In this document: positions 10,287-19,934 of the stretch, piece by piece
How positions within the stretch are numbered: the stretch's first letter is position 1
How the letters are laid out: each line of letters opens with the position of its first letter
Program-made: the position numbers and the translations under genes
Notes under the pieces: model-generated
What the model was told of the DNA's origin: nothing
What the model saw: the letters and a program-made list of their open reading frames with translations, nothing else
Database searches by the model: none
Assembly (NCBI GenBank): GCA_913775725.1
Contig: CAJYNG010000013.1
Span: 124,001-188,000, forward strand
DNA length: 64,000 nt
Direction of reading: 5' to 3'
From: an uncultured Stenotrophomonas sp.
GTDB taxonomy: Bacteria; Pseudomonadota; Gammaproteobacteria; Xanthomonadales; Xanthomonadaceae

Positions 10287-13099
10287 TAGAGGATGGCGGT
10301 GGCGAACAGGCCCTTCGCGCGCTGTGTATCACCGCCACCGATCGCGAAGCGGTACTGCACGGTCAGATCCAGGTAGGAACGCGGCGTGTTGTAGTGGTCC
10401 TCGCGGAACCAGTAACGCACGCCCACGCCCGGCCCTGCGCCAAGTGACCAGCTGCGCTGCGTATCGTTGAGCGCGAACGACTGCGCCGGGAACGGCGGAT
10501 AACGGATGTCGCGCACGCGCGAGCGCTGGTCCAGCCAATCGGCACCGACCACGACATAGGGTGTGACCACCCAATGCGTCTGCCCTGCACCGAAACGGAA
10601 GCTGCGCCCGGCGCGCAGTTCACCGGCAGCGAACCACTGTTCGCGATGCAGGCGGCCATTGGCCTCGCCCAGGCGCCGCACCGGCGTGCCGTTGGCATCG
10701 AGCGCGTCGAGGGTGAAGGTGGCACCGTTGTCGTCCCAGGTGTATCCCCCCTGCGCGTAGCCACTGACCATCCACCACTGGTTCACATCGGTGCGCAGAT
10801 CGGTGCCGTGGTAGTAGCCGTAGGTGAGATAGGACATCCAGCCACCGGAACCACTGGCCAGCCGGTAGCGCGCCAGCGTGCTGGCTTCCAGTGGCCGGTT
10901 CAAGGCCAGCTGCAGGCGGCACTGCACCGCGGCCGATTCGGGGTAGACCTCGCCCTGGCGGGTTGCACTGCCGAGGAACTGGCGGCGCTCGATGCCAGCA
11001 CTCACACCGGTCTGGCCAAACGCGTAGCGCATGCCGAAGGACGCGATGGTGGATGGCCAGCCGGTAGTGGAACGCGAGTGGCTGAGGCGCTCGGCGCGTG
11101 CACGCGCATCCGGCGTTGATTCGCCGGTGCACGGGTCCACCGCGCGGATCGATTCGTAGGTGCCGCCCTCGTCGTACAGCGTGTTGAGCAGGCGTGCGTA
11201 GAGTTCCAGCGTGCCATGCTGGTCGTTGAAGGCCGGGGGCCGCCAGAACGCCTCCAGCGTGCTGAACACCGAATCGCCGGGCGTACTGATCGCCGCACCG
11301 CCGACATTGGTCGCCGCCTGGCGCGCACCGCGGAAACCCGCCGAGGCGATCACGCCCCACTCGCGCGAATAGTTGGCGATGGCATTGCGCACGTTGTAGC
11401 GCTGGCGCTCATCCAGTGGCAGCTCACCGGCATCGGCGCGATCAATGGCGCTACGCAGCAGCGTCACCGCCTGCGGATGGTCACCGTTGGCTGCGCTGGC
11501 GTAGGCCTGGTCGAGCACTACGCTTTTCGGTGCCTTTCCGGTGGCCTCGGCGGCACGGAAGTCGGCCAGTGCGCGCGCCGGTTCGTGGGCCTTCTGGTTG
11601 AGGTAGCCGCGTTGCATCAGTGCACCCGCGTCATCAGGACGCTGTGCCAGTGCCGTATCCAGGCGCTGCCGCGCTTCGTCCTGCTGGGCACGGTTGCCCG
11701 ACGCCAGTGTGGTGGTCAGCAGGCCTTGCAGGTTCGCGTCGTCCGGTGCGAGCTGCACGGCCTGCCGTGCCTCACCGATGGCATCGGCGTAATCCTGGCG
11801 CGCGTAGGCCGCATAGGCGCGCTGTGCGGCACCGCCATCCCCCTGCAGGTCGGCCGGCATCAGTTCGCAGACGTTGCCGCTGTCCCCGGACTGGCAGTGC
11901 TGGACCGGTGCCGGGTAGGCCTCGGCGCTGATGCGGGGAAGCTCGCGACTGGCGCGGATCGCCCGGCTGCGTTGCTCGATGCCCTGCTGCAGAAGCTGCC
12001 GTGACCGTGCATCGCCTTCACCTGCCGGTACCGCCGCCTGCAACGGTGCCAGCAGTGCAGCTGCGCGTACCCGATCACCTGCGGCCAGTGCCGCATCCAC
12101 CGCCAGCAGGCGCACGTTGCGCTGTTGCGTTGTTGACCCCGGCGTGGCAAGCGCTGCGTCGAAATCTTCACTGGCCAGCGCCACACTGCCCTGGCGCTGG
12201 CGCAGGTAGCCACGCATCACCCGGGCATTGAGATCGTGGCCGTCGATCTGCAGCGCCTGGTCGGCACTGCGCTCAGCGTCGGCCAGCTGATCGCCCTGCA
12301 GCTGCGCGGTGATCAGCAGCAACCGGTATGAAGCAACGTCGGGTGCCAGTTCCACGGCGGCGTGCGCCTGCTCAATAGCGGCGGCATCCTCGCCTGCGGA
12401 CAGCGATTGATAGGCCTGCTGGGCCTGCAGCAGCGCGCGTTGGCGGTCCAGTGTCACGCGCCGCGCGCGCAACTCCTCAACGTTGGGTGCCCCGAGCTGC
12501 AGCGCGGTGCCGATGGCGGCGTCGGCCTGTTCGGGCTGCTGCTGAGCCTCCAGCGCCGCCACCCACAGCAGGGCCCATGCGCCCTGTTTCGGCTGCTGCC
12601 GGAACGCCTGTTCGGCCTTGCTGGCGGCGATGCCCATCTGCCCGGCGTCGTAGGCCGCATAGGCTTCGGTTGCCAGCATGTAGGCCTGCCGATTGTTGCG
12701 GTCGGCCACCGTTGCGGGTGCGCGCGGTACGACTGTGCTACGCGCTGCACCTGTGGTCGTCCTGGGCGCGGCGGCCAGCGCCGGCAAGGCCGGATCCTTC
12801 ATCCCCGCGTCCAGCGCACGGCGCGCCTGCTGCTGTGCTTCTTCGTCACGACCAAGCTTCTGCAGCGCGTAGACCTGCAGCAGGCGCAGCCGCACCACAT
12901 CCGGGCGCAGCCGGATCGCTTCGCTGGACTGCCGGTAGGCCGTGGGGTAATCGCCACGTTCATAGGCAGCAAACGCCTGCTCGGCGATGCGGTAGGCGGC
13001 ACCAGACAATGGCAGTGGTGCATCGGTCTGTGCCAGCACCGGCGCGGCGGCCGTGGCCAATGCCACGGCGATGACGGTGGACAGCAGCGTGGTCTTCAT
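10280..13099 (-). CDS. nfrA: NfrA-like outer-membrane protein (TPR plus beta-barrel)
   Basis: A 939-residue protein resembling E. coli NfrA, the outer-membrane part of the N4-receptor glycan system. Residues 1-24 are a signal peptide ending APVLAQ. Residues ~30-540 are TPR-like repeats (EQAFAAYERGDY, EAYAAYDAGQ, RAYAAYARQDY). The C-terminal ~350 residues look like a beta-barrel, with alternating aromatic strands and a terminal Tyr typical of outer-membrane proteins. By analogy it exports or anchors the polymer made by NfrB. The ATG at 13099 overlaps the nfrB stop (ATGA), so the two are coupled. Confidence 0.85.
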   Translation of the reverse strand: MKTTLLSTVIAVALATAAAPVLAQTDAPLPLSGAAYRIAEQAFAAYERGDYPTAYRQSSEAIRLRPDVVRLRLLQVYALQKLGRDEEAQQQARRALDAGMKDPALPALAAAPRTTTGAARSTVVPRAPATVADRNNRQAYMLATEAYAAYDAGQMGIAASKAEQAFRQQPKQGAWALLWVAALEAQQQPEQADAAIGTALQLGAPNVEELRARRVTLDRQRALLQAQQAYQSLSAGEDAAAIEQAHAAVELAPDVASYRLLLITAQLQGDQLADAERSADQALQIDGHDLNARVMRGYLRQRQGSVALASEDFDAALATPGSTTQQRNVRLLAVDAALAAGDRVRAAALLAPLQAAVPAGEGDARSRQLLQQGIEQRSRAIRASRELPRISAEAYPAPVQHCQSGDSGNVCELMPADLQGDGGAAQRAYAAYARQDYADAIGEARQAVQLAPDDANLQGLLTTTLASGNRAQQDEARQRLDTALAQRPDDAGALMQRGYLNQKAHEPARALADFRAAEATGKAPKSVVLDQAYASAANGDHPQAVTLLRSAIDRADAGELPLDERQRYNVRNAIANYSREWGVIASAGFRGARQAATNVGGAAISTPGDSVFSTLEAFWRPPAFNDQHGTLELYARLLNTLYDEGGTYESIRAVDPCTGESTPDARARAERLSHSRSTTGWPSTIASFGMRYAFGQTGVSAGIERRQFLGSATRQGEVYPESAAVQCRLQLALNRPLEASTLARYRLASGSGGWMSYLTYGYYHGTDLRTDVNQWWMVSGYAQGGYTWDDNGATFTLDALDANGTPVRRLGEANGRLHREQWFAAGELRAGRSFRFGAGQTHWVVTPYVVVGADWLDQRSRVRDIRYPPFPAQSFALNDTQRSWSLGAGPGVGVRYWFREDHYNTPRSYLDLTVQYRFAIGGGDTQRAKGLFATAILYY

Positions 13100-15243
13100 G
13101 CCGGCAAGGCTCCGGGCGGCGGCGACTGCAGCGTGGCCGCACGCCGGCGCTGCTCCTGCATGGCCTGGGCCACGGCCTCCTCGGTGGTGATGCCCTGCTT
13201 GACCAGGTAGTCGCCGATGCGACCGTCGCGCTGCGGCATGTAGTCGTCCAGTGCGATCTCGAAGCGTGCGTGATCGATCAGGCGCATTTCCACCAGCAGG
13301 TCGCCCAGCAGGGGCACGTTGTCCAGGTGCCACTGTCGTTCGCCACCGATCAGGCGCAGGCCCGCGTTGATCTCGCTTTCGCGGGCAATGCTCTGTTCGA
13401 TGTGCTCGCTGCGCGTTTCCTGCTTCAGCAATGCCACGGCGTCCTCGGGCAGCGGACTAGCCACGGCCAGCCGCAGGGTGCCTTCCTGGCGCGGCGGCAG
13501 CGGCAGCATGCGCCATTGCACGCAGGCATCGGCACTGACCGGGAACTGGCAGGCACGCAGGTAATCCACGTCGATGACCGCGCGTGGCAGGTCGCCCTGG
13601 AAGGCGATGGCCTCGGCCAGGGTCTCGTCATCCAGCCAGCCCTGGGTGAGCAGGATGCGGCCCAGCGGTTGCTGGCGGCCTGCCTGCTGCTGGTCCAGCG
13701 CCTGCTGCAGGCGTTCGGGTTCCACCGCCTGCCAGGTGGTCAACAGCTCGCCCAGCTGCTTGCGGGTCTGCACCAGCTGCGCCGCATCCGGGAAGTCGTG
13801 CATGGTCTTGTCCCAGACCATGCGCTTGCCGAACAGCAGGTAGGCCAGGAACACCTTCCAGGCTCGGGCGGTGGCCATGAAATTGATCATGTTGCCAACC
13901 ACCATGCGCGGGATCGACATCAGTGCATGTTCCCAGCCATACAGCCGGTTGACGAAGTAGAAGCGCTGCACGACGCGGGTCGCCAGCGCTGCCGTAGTCA
14001 GCAGCGCCACGTTCATCTGCCAGGTACCGGCCTGGAACACGCTGGGGAACTGCATCGTCCACAGCCCGGTCATCTTCAACAGCCAGAACAGCATCAGCTG
14101 CAGGAAGATGATGTAGGCGATGATGCTGACGAACGAGGTGATGATGCCCTTGCGGTCGCGCGCCAGCAGGTACTTGGTGGCCAGCGAGCCACGCCAGCCC
14201 AGCGACTCCCAGCTCTGCAGGCCGATGCCCAGCACCCACCGCGCCTTCTGCCGGTACGAGGCACGGAAGTTGTCGGGGAAGTACTCGCGCACGCACAGCG
14301 CCATCTGCTGGGTACGCTCGCGCACCGGCCCCCAGCCGAACCAGGACGGACGGCGCACGCGGAACTGGACCGGGAAGCGGGCGAAGATCGACTGCATGCC
14401 CATGGCTGCCAGCCGCGCACCAACGTCGTAATCCTCGGTGAGGCTGTCGGTGTTGAAGGGCTGGTTGTCGGTCTGCGCGCTCAGCGCCAGCAGCGCGCGC
14501 CGCGAGAAGCAGGTACCGACGCCCGCGGAGGGCACCATGCCGGACACGCTCTCGCGCACCACCAGATCCTTTGCGTGCCATTCGGCGAATTCGTCCATGT
14601 AGACGCCGGCCACCAGTTCGTACCACTCGCGGTCCAGCGAGGTCACCGGCAGCTGGATCATGTCCTTGCGCGGCAGCAGGTAGTTGTAGAAGCGCAGTTC
14701 CATCGGGTGCAGCACGTCCTCGCTGTCGTGCAGGATCACGCCGGCGAACTCGATGTCGTGGCGCTTCTCGTAATCGAAGATCGCCAGGATCAACCAGTTC
14801 AGGCAGTCGGCTTTGCTGGTCGGCCCGTCATGCGGCACCTCCACACGGCGCAGGCGCTTGTAGCGGCGGCGCATGCGCTCCACTTCGTCGATGGTCTGCG
14901 GGTCGTTGGGATAGGTGCCCACGAACACGACGTACTCGCGGTAGTCGAGCACGTTGATCATGTTCTCCACCATCTGCGCGATGACGTCGTACTCCATCCA
15001 CGCCGGCACCATGATCGCCAGCGGCTGTTGCGGCCGCTGCAGCAGGTCTTCCTGGGTCAGCGGCCGGTACGCTTCGCGACGCTTGATGGTGAGCGCGCGC
15101 CAGCTCTCGCGCACCCAGTACCAGACATCGATGAACAGGTCATCGAGGCTGGAGATCAGGATCAGCACGGCCACCGCCGCCGCCGTGGTTTCCAGGGCGG
15201 CGTAATAGTTGGCCAGCTGGATGTTCCAGAACAGACCGTCCAC
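13096..15243 (-). CDS. nfrB: NfrB-like GT2 glycosyltransferase with c-di-GMP-type MshEN domains
   Basis: A 715-residue inner-membrane processive glycosyltransferase. It has an N-terminal membrane segment (about 12-32), then a GT-A domain with DSED at 173-176, TEDYD at 269-273 and QKARW at 332-336, the cellulose-synthase-like set. Membrane helices follow at about 367-390 and 408-425. The cytosolic C-terminus has two MshEN-like modules (about 496-550 and 645-698) separated by a GspE-N-type domain. E. coli NfrB binds c-di-GMP through such a region. The start is GTG at 15243. It lies 6 bases after bcsB-like and overlaps nfrA. Confidence 0.87.
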   Translation of the reverse strand: MDGLFWNIQLANYYAALETTAAAVAVLILISSLDDLFIDVWYWVRESWRALTIKRREAYRPLTQEDLLQRPQQPLAIMVPAWMEYDVIAQMVENMINVLDYREYVVFVGTYPNDPQTIDEVERMRRRYKRLRRVEVPHDGPTSKADCLNWLILAIFDYEKRHDIEFAGVILHDSEDVLHPMELRFYNYLLPRKDMIQLPVTSLDREWYELVAGVYMDEFAEWHAKDLVVRESVSGMVPSAGVGTCFSRRALLALSAQTDNQPFNTDSLTEDYDVGARLAAMGMQSIFARFPVQFRVRRPSWFGWGPVRERTQQMALCVREYFPDNFRASYRQKARWVLGIGLQSWESLGWRGSLATKYLLARDRKGIITSFVSIIAYIIFLQLMLFWLLKMTGLWTMQFPSVFQAGTWQMNVALLTTAALATRVVQRFYFVNRLYGWEHALMSIPRMVVGNMINFMATARAWKVFLAYLLFGKRMVWDKTMHDFPDAAQLVQTRKQLGELLTTWQAVEPERLQQALDQQQAGRQQPLGRILLTQGWLDDETLAEAIAFQGDLPRAVIDVDYLRACQFPVSADACVQWRMLPLPPRQEGTLRLAVASPLPEDAVALLKQETRSEHIEQSIARESEINAGLRLIGGERQWHLDNVPLLGDLLVEMRLIDHARFEIALDDYMPQRDGRIGDYLVKQGITTEEAVAQAMQEQRRRAATLQSPPPGALPA

Positions 15244-15249
15244 GGTGGA

Positions 15250-17451
15250 TCAATGCCCTGTGTTGGCGGACTTGCGGCGGCGCACCTGGGTGACGCGGGC
15301 GGCCAGCAGCGCGAACACGATCACGCCGACCAGCAGCAGCAACCAGACCATGTGCCGTTCCCATTTCGATTGCGGATTGCCATCCTGGGCAACGCGGCTC
15401 CCGTAAGGATCCTGGCGATCGAACTCGCGCACGGCATCACTGCCGTCGAGCACCGCAAGATCACCGCGCAGCAGCCGGAACGGTGCGCCGAACGACGGTG
15501 CCTGTGCGCCCAGGTCGCTGTACAGCACCCCGAGCTGGCCGCCGGAGGTGCCGACCTGCACCACCGCAGCGCGGTCCAGGCCGCTGACATCCAGCAGCGG
15601 CTGCGGCTTCCCGCCGATCAGCAGGTGGCCGTCCTTCAGGCCGGCCACATCAACACCCGACGGCGTCACACCGAAGGCCAGCCACGGCGCACCCGGGCTG
15701 ACCGCCGCACCGGCATCGACCACCTTCAGCTCCGACACCTCCGGCGAGGCGCCCACTGCACTGGCCACGGCGATGACCTTGCCCAGTGAGGTCGGCGCGT
15801 CCTGCAGCCAGGTGCCGGGCACGAACACCTGGTTGCCGCGCGACAGCTGGCTGCTGGCACCGACGAAATCACTGCCCAGCGAACGCTTGGCCAGGGTCAG
15901 GTGGCTGCTGGGCAGGATCGAGACTGGATAAGCGGTGGCCGGATCGTGGCAATAGGGGCGTGCCGGCTGGCGCAGGAAGCTGACCCGGATCTCGTTGCGC
16001 GCCGACAGCGCATAGGCCGGCACCTTGGCCACCAGCCGCTGCGGCTGGCCGTTGGCCGACAGCACCTTGCCGCCCAGCAGGTAATCGTTGAAATGGATCG
16101 TGGCCACCGCGCCCTGCCCGGCCGCATTGGGGGCCGCCGAGACGTCGATCACCACCTCCTCGGGCAGGCGCCCATCGGCCGACAACGCGCCGAGGTCGAA
16201 GGTGGCGCTGCGGTCCGCACGGGTGACGACATCCATCGTGCCGGCGATGTTGCCGAGCCGGCTCAGCAGCACCTGGTCGCCGTCCAGCTTCGGCGTGCCT
16301 GCTGCGCTGACCTGCAGGCTGCGGCCCAGCGCATAGCTGCGCCACTGTTCGGCGAACAACCCGGCGACCTTGCCCGCCGCCGCCGGGTCGACCACCAGCG
16401 TCGGACGGCCGGCAACGGCCACCACGCTGACCGAGGCGGTGGCCGCGGGCTTTTCCAGGCCGCCCATGTCGGTGCCGCGCCACGCGGCGAACGCGGTGCC
16501 CGCATCGGCGCCAGCAGTAGCAACCTGTGCGGCCAGCGCATCCAGTGCCGCGCGCACGCCGGCCCGCAGCGCATCGCTGCCGATCATCACATCGGCGGCC
16601 AACGGCCCGCTGTCACGCAGCGACAGCAGCGCACCGACTTCGGCCAGATCCTTGATCGCATATGCGCGCTCGCCCGCAGCCAGCGCGGCATAGGCCGGCA
16701 CGCCCTGCAGGCTGGCCGGGATGCTGATGCCGGTCAGGTCGACGCTGTCACCGACCTTCGGCAGCGCCACCACCTGCACCTGCTTGCCACCGGCCTGCAA
16801 CGCGGTACCGATGCGCCAGGCCGCATCGTAGGCGGGCGCCTGCAGTGCCTTGCCGTCCACCAGCAGCCGCACCTGCGGGGGCAGCGCGCCCCACGCCTTG
16901 GCCACGGTGTCCACGGCGCGGCCGTCGAAGCGGTAGCTGAAGCGCGAGTCCGGCGACAGCCGCAGCACGTTGGCCGGCGCGCTCTGGTCGGCACATTGGT
17001 AGTCGGAGACGATCGACCACCAGCCGACGCCGACCCGCACGAAGCCGTTCTGGCGGGGTTCGCCATCGATGGCCAGCAGCTGGCTGGCGTCACCCTGTGC
17101 ATCGGTGATCGAGCGTGCGGCGATTGGATCGCCATCGACCGACCACAGGCCGGACGTGCGCCCGGCGTGGCCGCGCACATAGCGCCCGTCCAGCTGCAGC
17201 TGCGCATCGCGGGTAGCGACGCCGGCCGGCACCGGCAGGTAGACCTCGCGCTGGCTCTCCTGCCCGCTGAGCACCAGCGGTTGACGGAAACCGAGTTCGC
17301 GCAGGGTCATCTGCCGGCTGACCGTGCTGTCGCCGCTCCATTCGGCGAACTGGCCGGCGACGCTGTCGGCGGCATGGGCACTGCCCACCACGCCCGACAG
17401 GACGAACGCGGCGGCGGATGCAAACAGGGGAGAGCGGCCGGTCTGGGTCAT
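15250..17451 (-). CDS. BcsB-like periplasmic subunit of polysaccharide synthase
   Basis: A 733-residue protein with a signal peptide (1-28, ending AHA), a long periplasmic part of BcsB/cellulose-synthase-subunit type, and one C-terminal membrane helix (about 705-725, WLLLLVGVIVFALLAA) followed by a basic tail. In cellulose systems BcsB guides the polymer through the periplasm and pairs with the BcsA synthase. Its place between wecB and nfrB suggests it plays that part for NfrB. BcsB similarity is from overall architecture and weak motifs, not strong identity. The ATG overlaps the wecB stop (ATGA). Confidence 0.75.
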   Translation of the reverse strand: MTQTGRSPLFASAAAFVLSGVVGSAHAADSVAGQFAEWSGDSTVSRQMTLRELGFRQPLVLSGQESQREVYLPVPAGVATRDAQLQLDGRYVRGHAGRTSGLWSVDGDPIAARSITDAQGDASQLLAIDGEPRQNGFVRVGVGWWSIVSDYQCADQSAPANVLRLSPDSRFSYRFDGRAVDTVAKAWGALPPQVRLLVDGKALQAPAYDAAWRIGTALQAGGKQVQVVALPKVGDSVDLTGISIPASLQGVPAYAALAAGERAYAIKDLAEVGALLSLRDSGPLAADVMIGSDALRAGVRAALDALAAQVATAGADAGTAFAAWRGTDMGGLEKPAATASVSVVAVAGRPTLVVDPAAAGKVAGLFAEQWRSYALGRSLQVSAAGTPKLDGDQVLLSRLGNIAGTMDVVTRADRSATFDLGALSADGRLPEEVVIDVSAAPNAAGQGAVATIHFNDYLLGGKVLSANGQPQRLVAKVPAYALSARNEIRVSFLRQPARPYCHDPATAYPVSILPSSHLTLAKRSLGSDFVGASSQLSRGNQVFVPGTWLQDAPTSLGKVIAVASAVGASPEVSELKVVDAGAAVSPGAPWLAFGVTPSGVDVAGLKDGHLLIGGKPQPLLDVSGLDRAAVVQVGTSGGQLGVLYSDLGAQAPSFGAPFRLLRGDLAVLDGSDAVREFDRQDPYGSRVAQDGNPQSKWERHMVWLLLLVGVIVFALLAARVTQVRRRKSANTGH

Positions 17452-18632
17452 GGCGTCACTTCGCGTGGATGGGAGTGGGCGGCACCGCCACTGCGGAGGC
17501 CAGGCGAGAATTCGGGAAGGGGCGTGCCACGCAGGGCGGCGACGATGCGCGCGCTGGCACGGCCATCGCCGTAGGGGCTGGCGTCGGGATCGAAGTGGGT
17601 CCGGTGCGGTGGTTGTGCCAGTGCCGCATTGACCGCTTCGACAATGCGCGAGGGCGTGGTGCCGACCAGCGTCACCACACCGGCCTCGACCGCCTCCGGG
17701 CGTTCGGTGACGTCGCGCATGACCAGCACGGGCTTGGCCAGCGCCGGCGCCTCTTCCTGCACGCCACCGGAGTCGGTGAGGATGACATCGGCGCGTTGCA
17801 TCAGGCGCACGAAGCGCAGGTAGTCCTGCGGCGGCACCAGGTGCACGTTGTCGAGATGGCCGAGGTGGGCGTTGACCGGGCCCTGCACGTTCGGGTTGAG
17901 ATGCACCGGGTACAGCACCTGCAGGTCCGGCCGCCGGGCCAGCCCGGCCAGCGCGCGGCAGATGTCCTCGAAGCCCTGGCCGAAGCTCTCGCGGCGGTGG
18001 CCGGTGACCAGCAGCAGGCGACGACCGGGGTCAAGCATGTGGAAGGGTTCATCAGCCCGCGCACGCAGTGCCGGGTCGGCATCCAGGCGCTCCACGGTCT
18101 GCTGCAGGGCATCGATGACGGTGTTGCCGGTGACCAGGATCTGCCCGCCCAGGTGTTCACCGGCCAGGTTGGTGCGAGAGCTGGGCGTGGGCGCGTACAG
18201 CTGGTGGCCGACCACATCGATCACCCGCCGGTTCATTTCTTCCGGCCATGGTCGGTTGATGTCGCCGGTGCGCAGTCCGGCCTCGACATGACCAATCGGA
18301 ATGCGGTGGTGGAACGCGGCCAGCGCGGCGGTCATCGCCGTGGTGGTATCGCCGTGCACCAGCACCCGGTCCGGACGAACCTGCGTGTACAGCGCGTCAA
18401 GCCGCTCGAACAGTTTGGAACACAGGCCATTGAGGGTCTGGTTGGGCACCATGACATCGAGGTCATGGTCGGCGGTGATCTCGAACAGCGACATCACCTG
18501 GTCCAGCATCGCCCGGTGCTGGCCGGTGATGCAGACCACCGATTCGATGTCCGCAGCCTCGGCCAGGGCACGCACCAGCGGCCCCATCTTGATCGCTTCC
18601 GGTCGCGTGCCGAACACCGACAGGACCTTCAC
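17448..18632 (-). CDS. wecB: UDP-N-acetylglucosamine 2-epimerase (non-hydrolysing)
   Basis: Cytosolic enzyme that converts UDP-GlcNAc to UDP-ManNAc. At 394 residues it is slightly longer than E. coli WecB (376). Family motifs: FGTRPEAIKMGPLVR at the N-terminus, VHGDTTTAMTAALAAF and HVEAGLRTGD for substrate binding, and LTDSGGVQEEAP in the C-terminal domain. The start is GTG at 18632 (VKVLSVFGTRPE). It is the first gene of the wecB-bcsB-nfrB-nfrA operon, so the polymer made here is probably ManNAc-based. No O-antigen or ECA genes are nearby. Confidence 0.93.
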   Translation of the reverse strand: MKVLSVFGTRPEAIKMGPLVRALAEAADIESVVCITGQHRAMLDQVMSLFEITADHDLDVMVPNQTLNGLCSKLFERLDALYTQVRPDRVLVHGDTTTAMTAALAAFHHRIPIGHVEAGLRTGDINRPWPEEMNRRVIDVVGHQLYAPTPSSRTNLAGEHLGGQILVTGNTVIDALQQTVERLDADPALRARADEPFHMLDPGRRLLLVTGHRRESFGQGFEDICRALAGLARRPDLQVLYPVHLNPNVQGPVNAHLGHLDNVHLVPPQDYLRFVRLMQRADVILTDSGGVQEEAPALAKPVLVMRDVTERPEAVEAGVVTLVGTTPSRIVEAVNAALAQPPHRTHFDPDASPYGDGRASARIVAALRGTPLPEFSPGLRSGGAAHSHPREVTP

Positions 18633-18800
18633 TGCAGCGCTCCGGACGGCCGGCGCAAGGGAATGCCAGGAGCTGTAGCCACGTCTGGATCCTTTCGGCG
18701 TTCCCGTCCAACACCCGCAGGCAGGAGACGGTCACCTCATGAGGAAACTCCAAAATCGCGACGTACATCACATTCGAATGATGGTACGCGCGTCGTGGCA

Positions 18801-18825
18801 TTGATCTTCATCGTTGGAAGATCAA
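18801..18825. promoter_or_regulatory. Perfect 9-bp inverted repeat upstream of wecB
   Basis: TTGATCTTC (18801-18809) and GAAGATCAA (18817-18825) with a 7-nt spacer. It lies 169 bases upstream of wecB and 75 bases past the smf adhesin stop. It could be an operator or a weak terminator; there is no T-run. Confidence 0.4.
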
Positions 18826-18899
18826 GACGCAGTCAACGCCGCCCGTGGAACGGGCGCCGTTTCGGTGGAACGCAGCAATGGCCGCGGCCTGGGGCCGCT

Positions 18900-19934
18900 T
18901 TACTCGTACTGGATGGTGAAGGTGGCCTGGCCGTTCGCGACACCGGCGCCGACGGTGCCGGCCTGGGTCTGCACGTAACGGGCGCGCAGCGGCAAGGTCA
19001 TCGTGCTGGTGCCGGGGGTGGTGGTACCGACGTTGACGGTCTGGCCGAAGCGCACTTCGCGCTCGGTGCTGCCATCACGCTGGACCATCTGGATGCCGAT
19101 GCGGGTGGCGCTGTTGGTGGCCGCACTGAGCTTCAGCACACCCGGCATGTTCGAGCTGTCCTGGTCGGCATCGAGACGGATGCCGATCTTGCTCTGGTAC
19201 TGGGCGACATTGCTGCCCTGGCAGTTCAGGCGGATTTCGAAGTCGCGATCGACAGCCTTGGAACCAACACCGGTGAAGGTGGTGTTGGGCACGCTGCCGA
19301 AATCGACGGCGATGTTGCGGCTGCCGGCCTGCACTTCACAGGTCGGGCTGACCACGGTGGTGCCCGAGCCCTTGAAGGTCGAGGTCAGTTCCGGACGGCC
19401 CGGGCCGTCGCCGTCGAGATAGTAGGTGGTGAAGCGGCCGTTGGGCGCGATGATGCCCGAACCCGTCTGCGCGGCTGTCTTGATCAGCTCCACGCGGAAG
19501 CGGCCACCGTTGAGGGTCAACGTCCGGTTGCCTCCCAATTGCAGCGTGTGCGGGTAGTACGTCTGGATGGTGCCCGAATCACGATAGACACGAATACCCA
19601 CCCCGGCTACATCGGTGGCATAGACGTTGCTGAAACCCGGGACCGCGTTCTGCTGTGCTGCGTTGACGAAGCGACCGTTGGCACTACCGCCCCAGCGATC
19701 GCAGTAGCCGATGCTGTCGCGCTGGTTGATAGGCACGATCAGCTCCTTGATCACACCACCGACGGGCAGGCTGGGCAGGATCACGATCTGCCCCATGTCC
19801 ATCTGCACGTCCTGCGCGACAAAGCCCTGCTGGGTGATGTAGCAGGTCGCCAACGCCGGGCTGGCCACGGCAATACCGCCCAAGATGGCCACTGCAGCCA
19901 GCGCCTTGCGGCCACGGGAAGAAATCATCGGCAT
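18900..19934 (-). CDS. Fimbrial tip adhesin of the smf-1 operon
   Basis: The last gene of the chaperone/usher operon. About 344 residues: a signal peptide (ending ASPALA), an N-terminal receptor-binding-like domain, and a C-terminal pilin domain that starts near CEVQAGSRNIAVDFGSVP and ends in the usual beta-strand (GQATFTIQYE) used for donor-strand exchange. This two-domain layout is typical of FimH-like tip adhesins. Two starts are possible: ATG at 19934, 4 bases after GGAGG, or ATG at 19928, which overlaps the usher stop (ATGA). Confidence 0.85.
   Translation of the reverse strand: MPMISSRGRKALAAVAILGGIAVASPALATCYITQQGFVAQDVQMDMGQIVILPSLPVGGVIKELIVPINQRDSIGYCDRWGGSANGRFVNAAQQNAVPGFSNVYATDVAGVGIRVYRDSGTIQTYYPHTLQLGGNRTLTLNGGRFRVELIKTAAQTGSGIIAPNGRFTTYYLDGDGPGRPELTSTFKGSGTTVVSPTCEVQAGSRNIAVDFGSVPNTTFTGVGSKAVDRDFEIRLNCQGSNVAQYQSKIGIRLDADQDSSNMPGVLKLSAATNSATRIGIQMVQRDGSTEREVRFGQTVNVGTTTPGTSTMTLPLRARYVQTQAGTVGAGVANGQATFTIQYE

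Noticed and set aside
13270..17574. Long plus-strand frames antisense to nfrB, bcsB-like and wecB
   Set aside because: GC-rich shadow frames; the minus-strand genes show clear motifs, signal peptides and overlaps.
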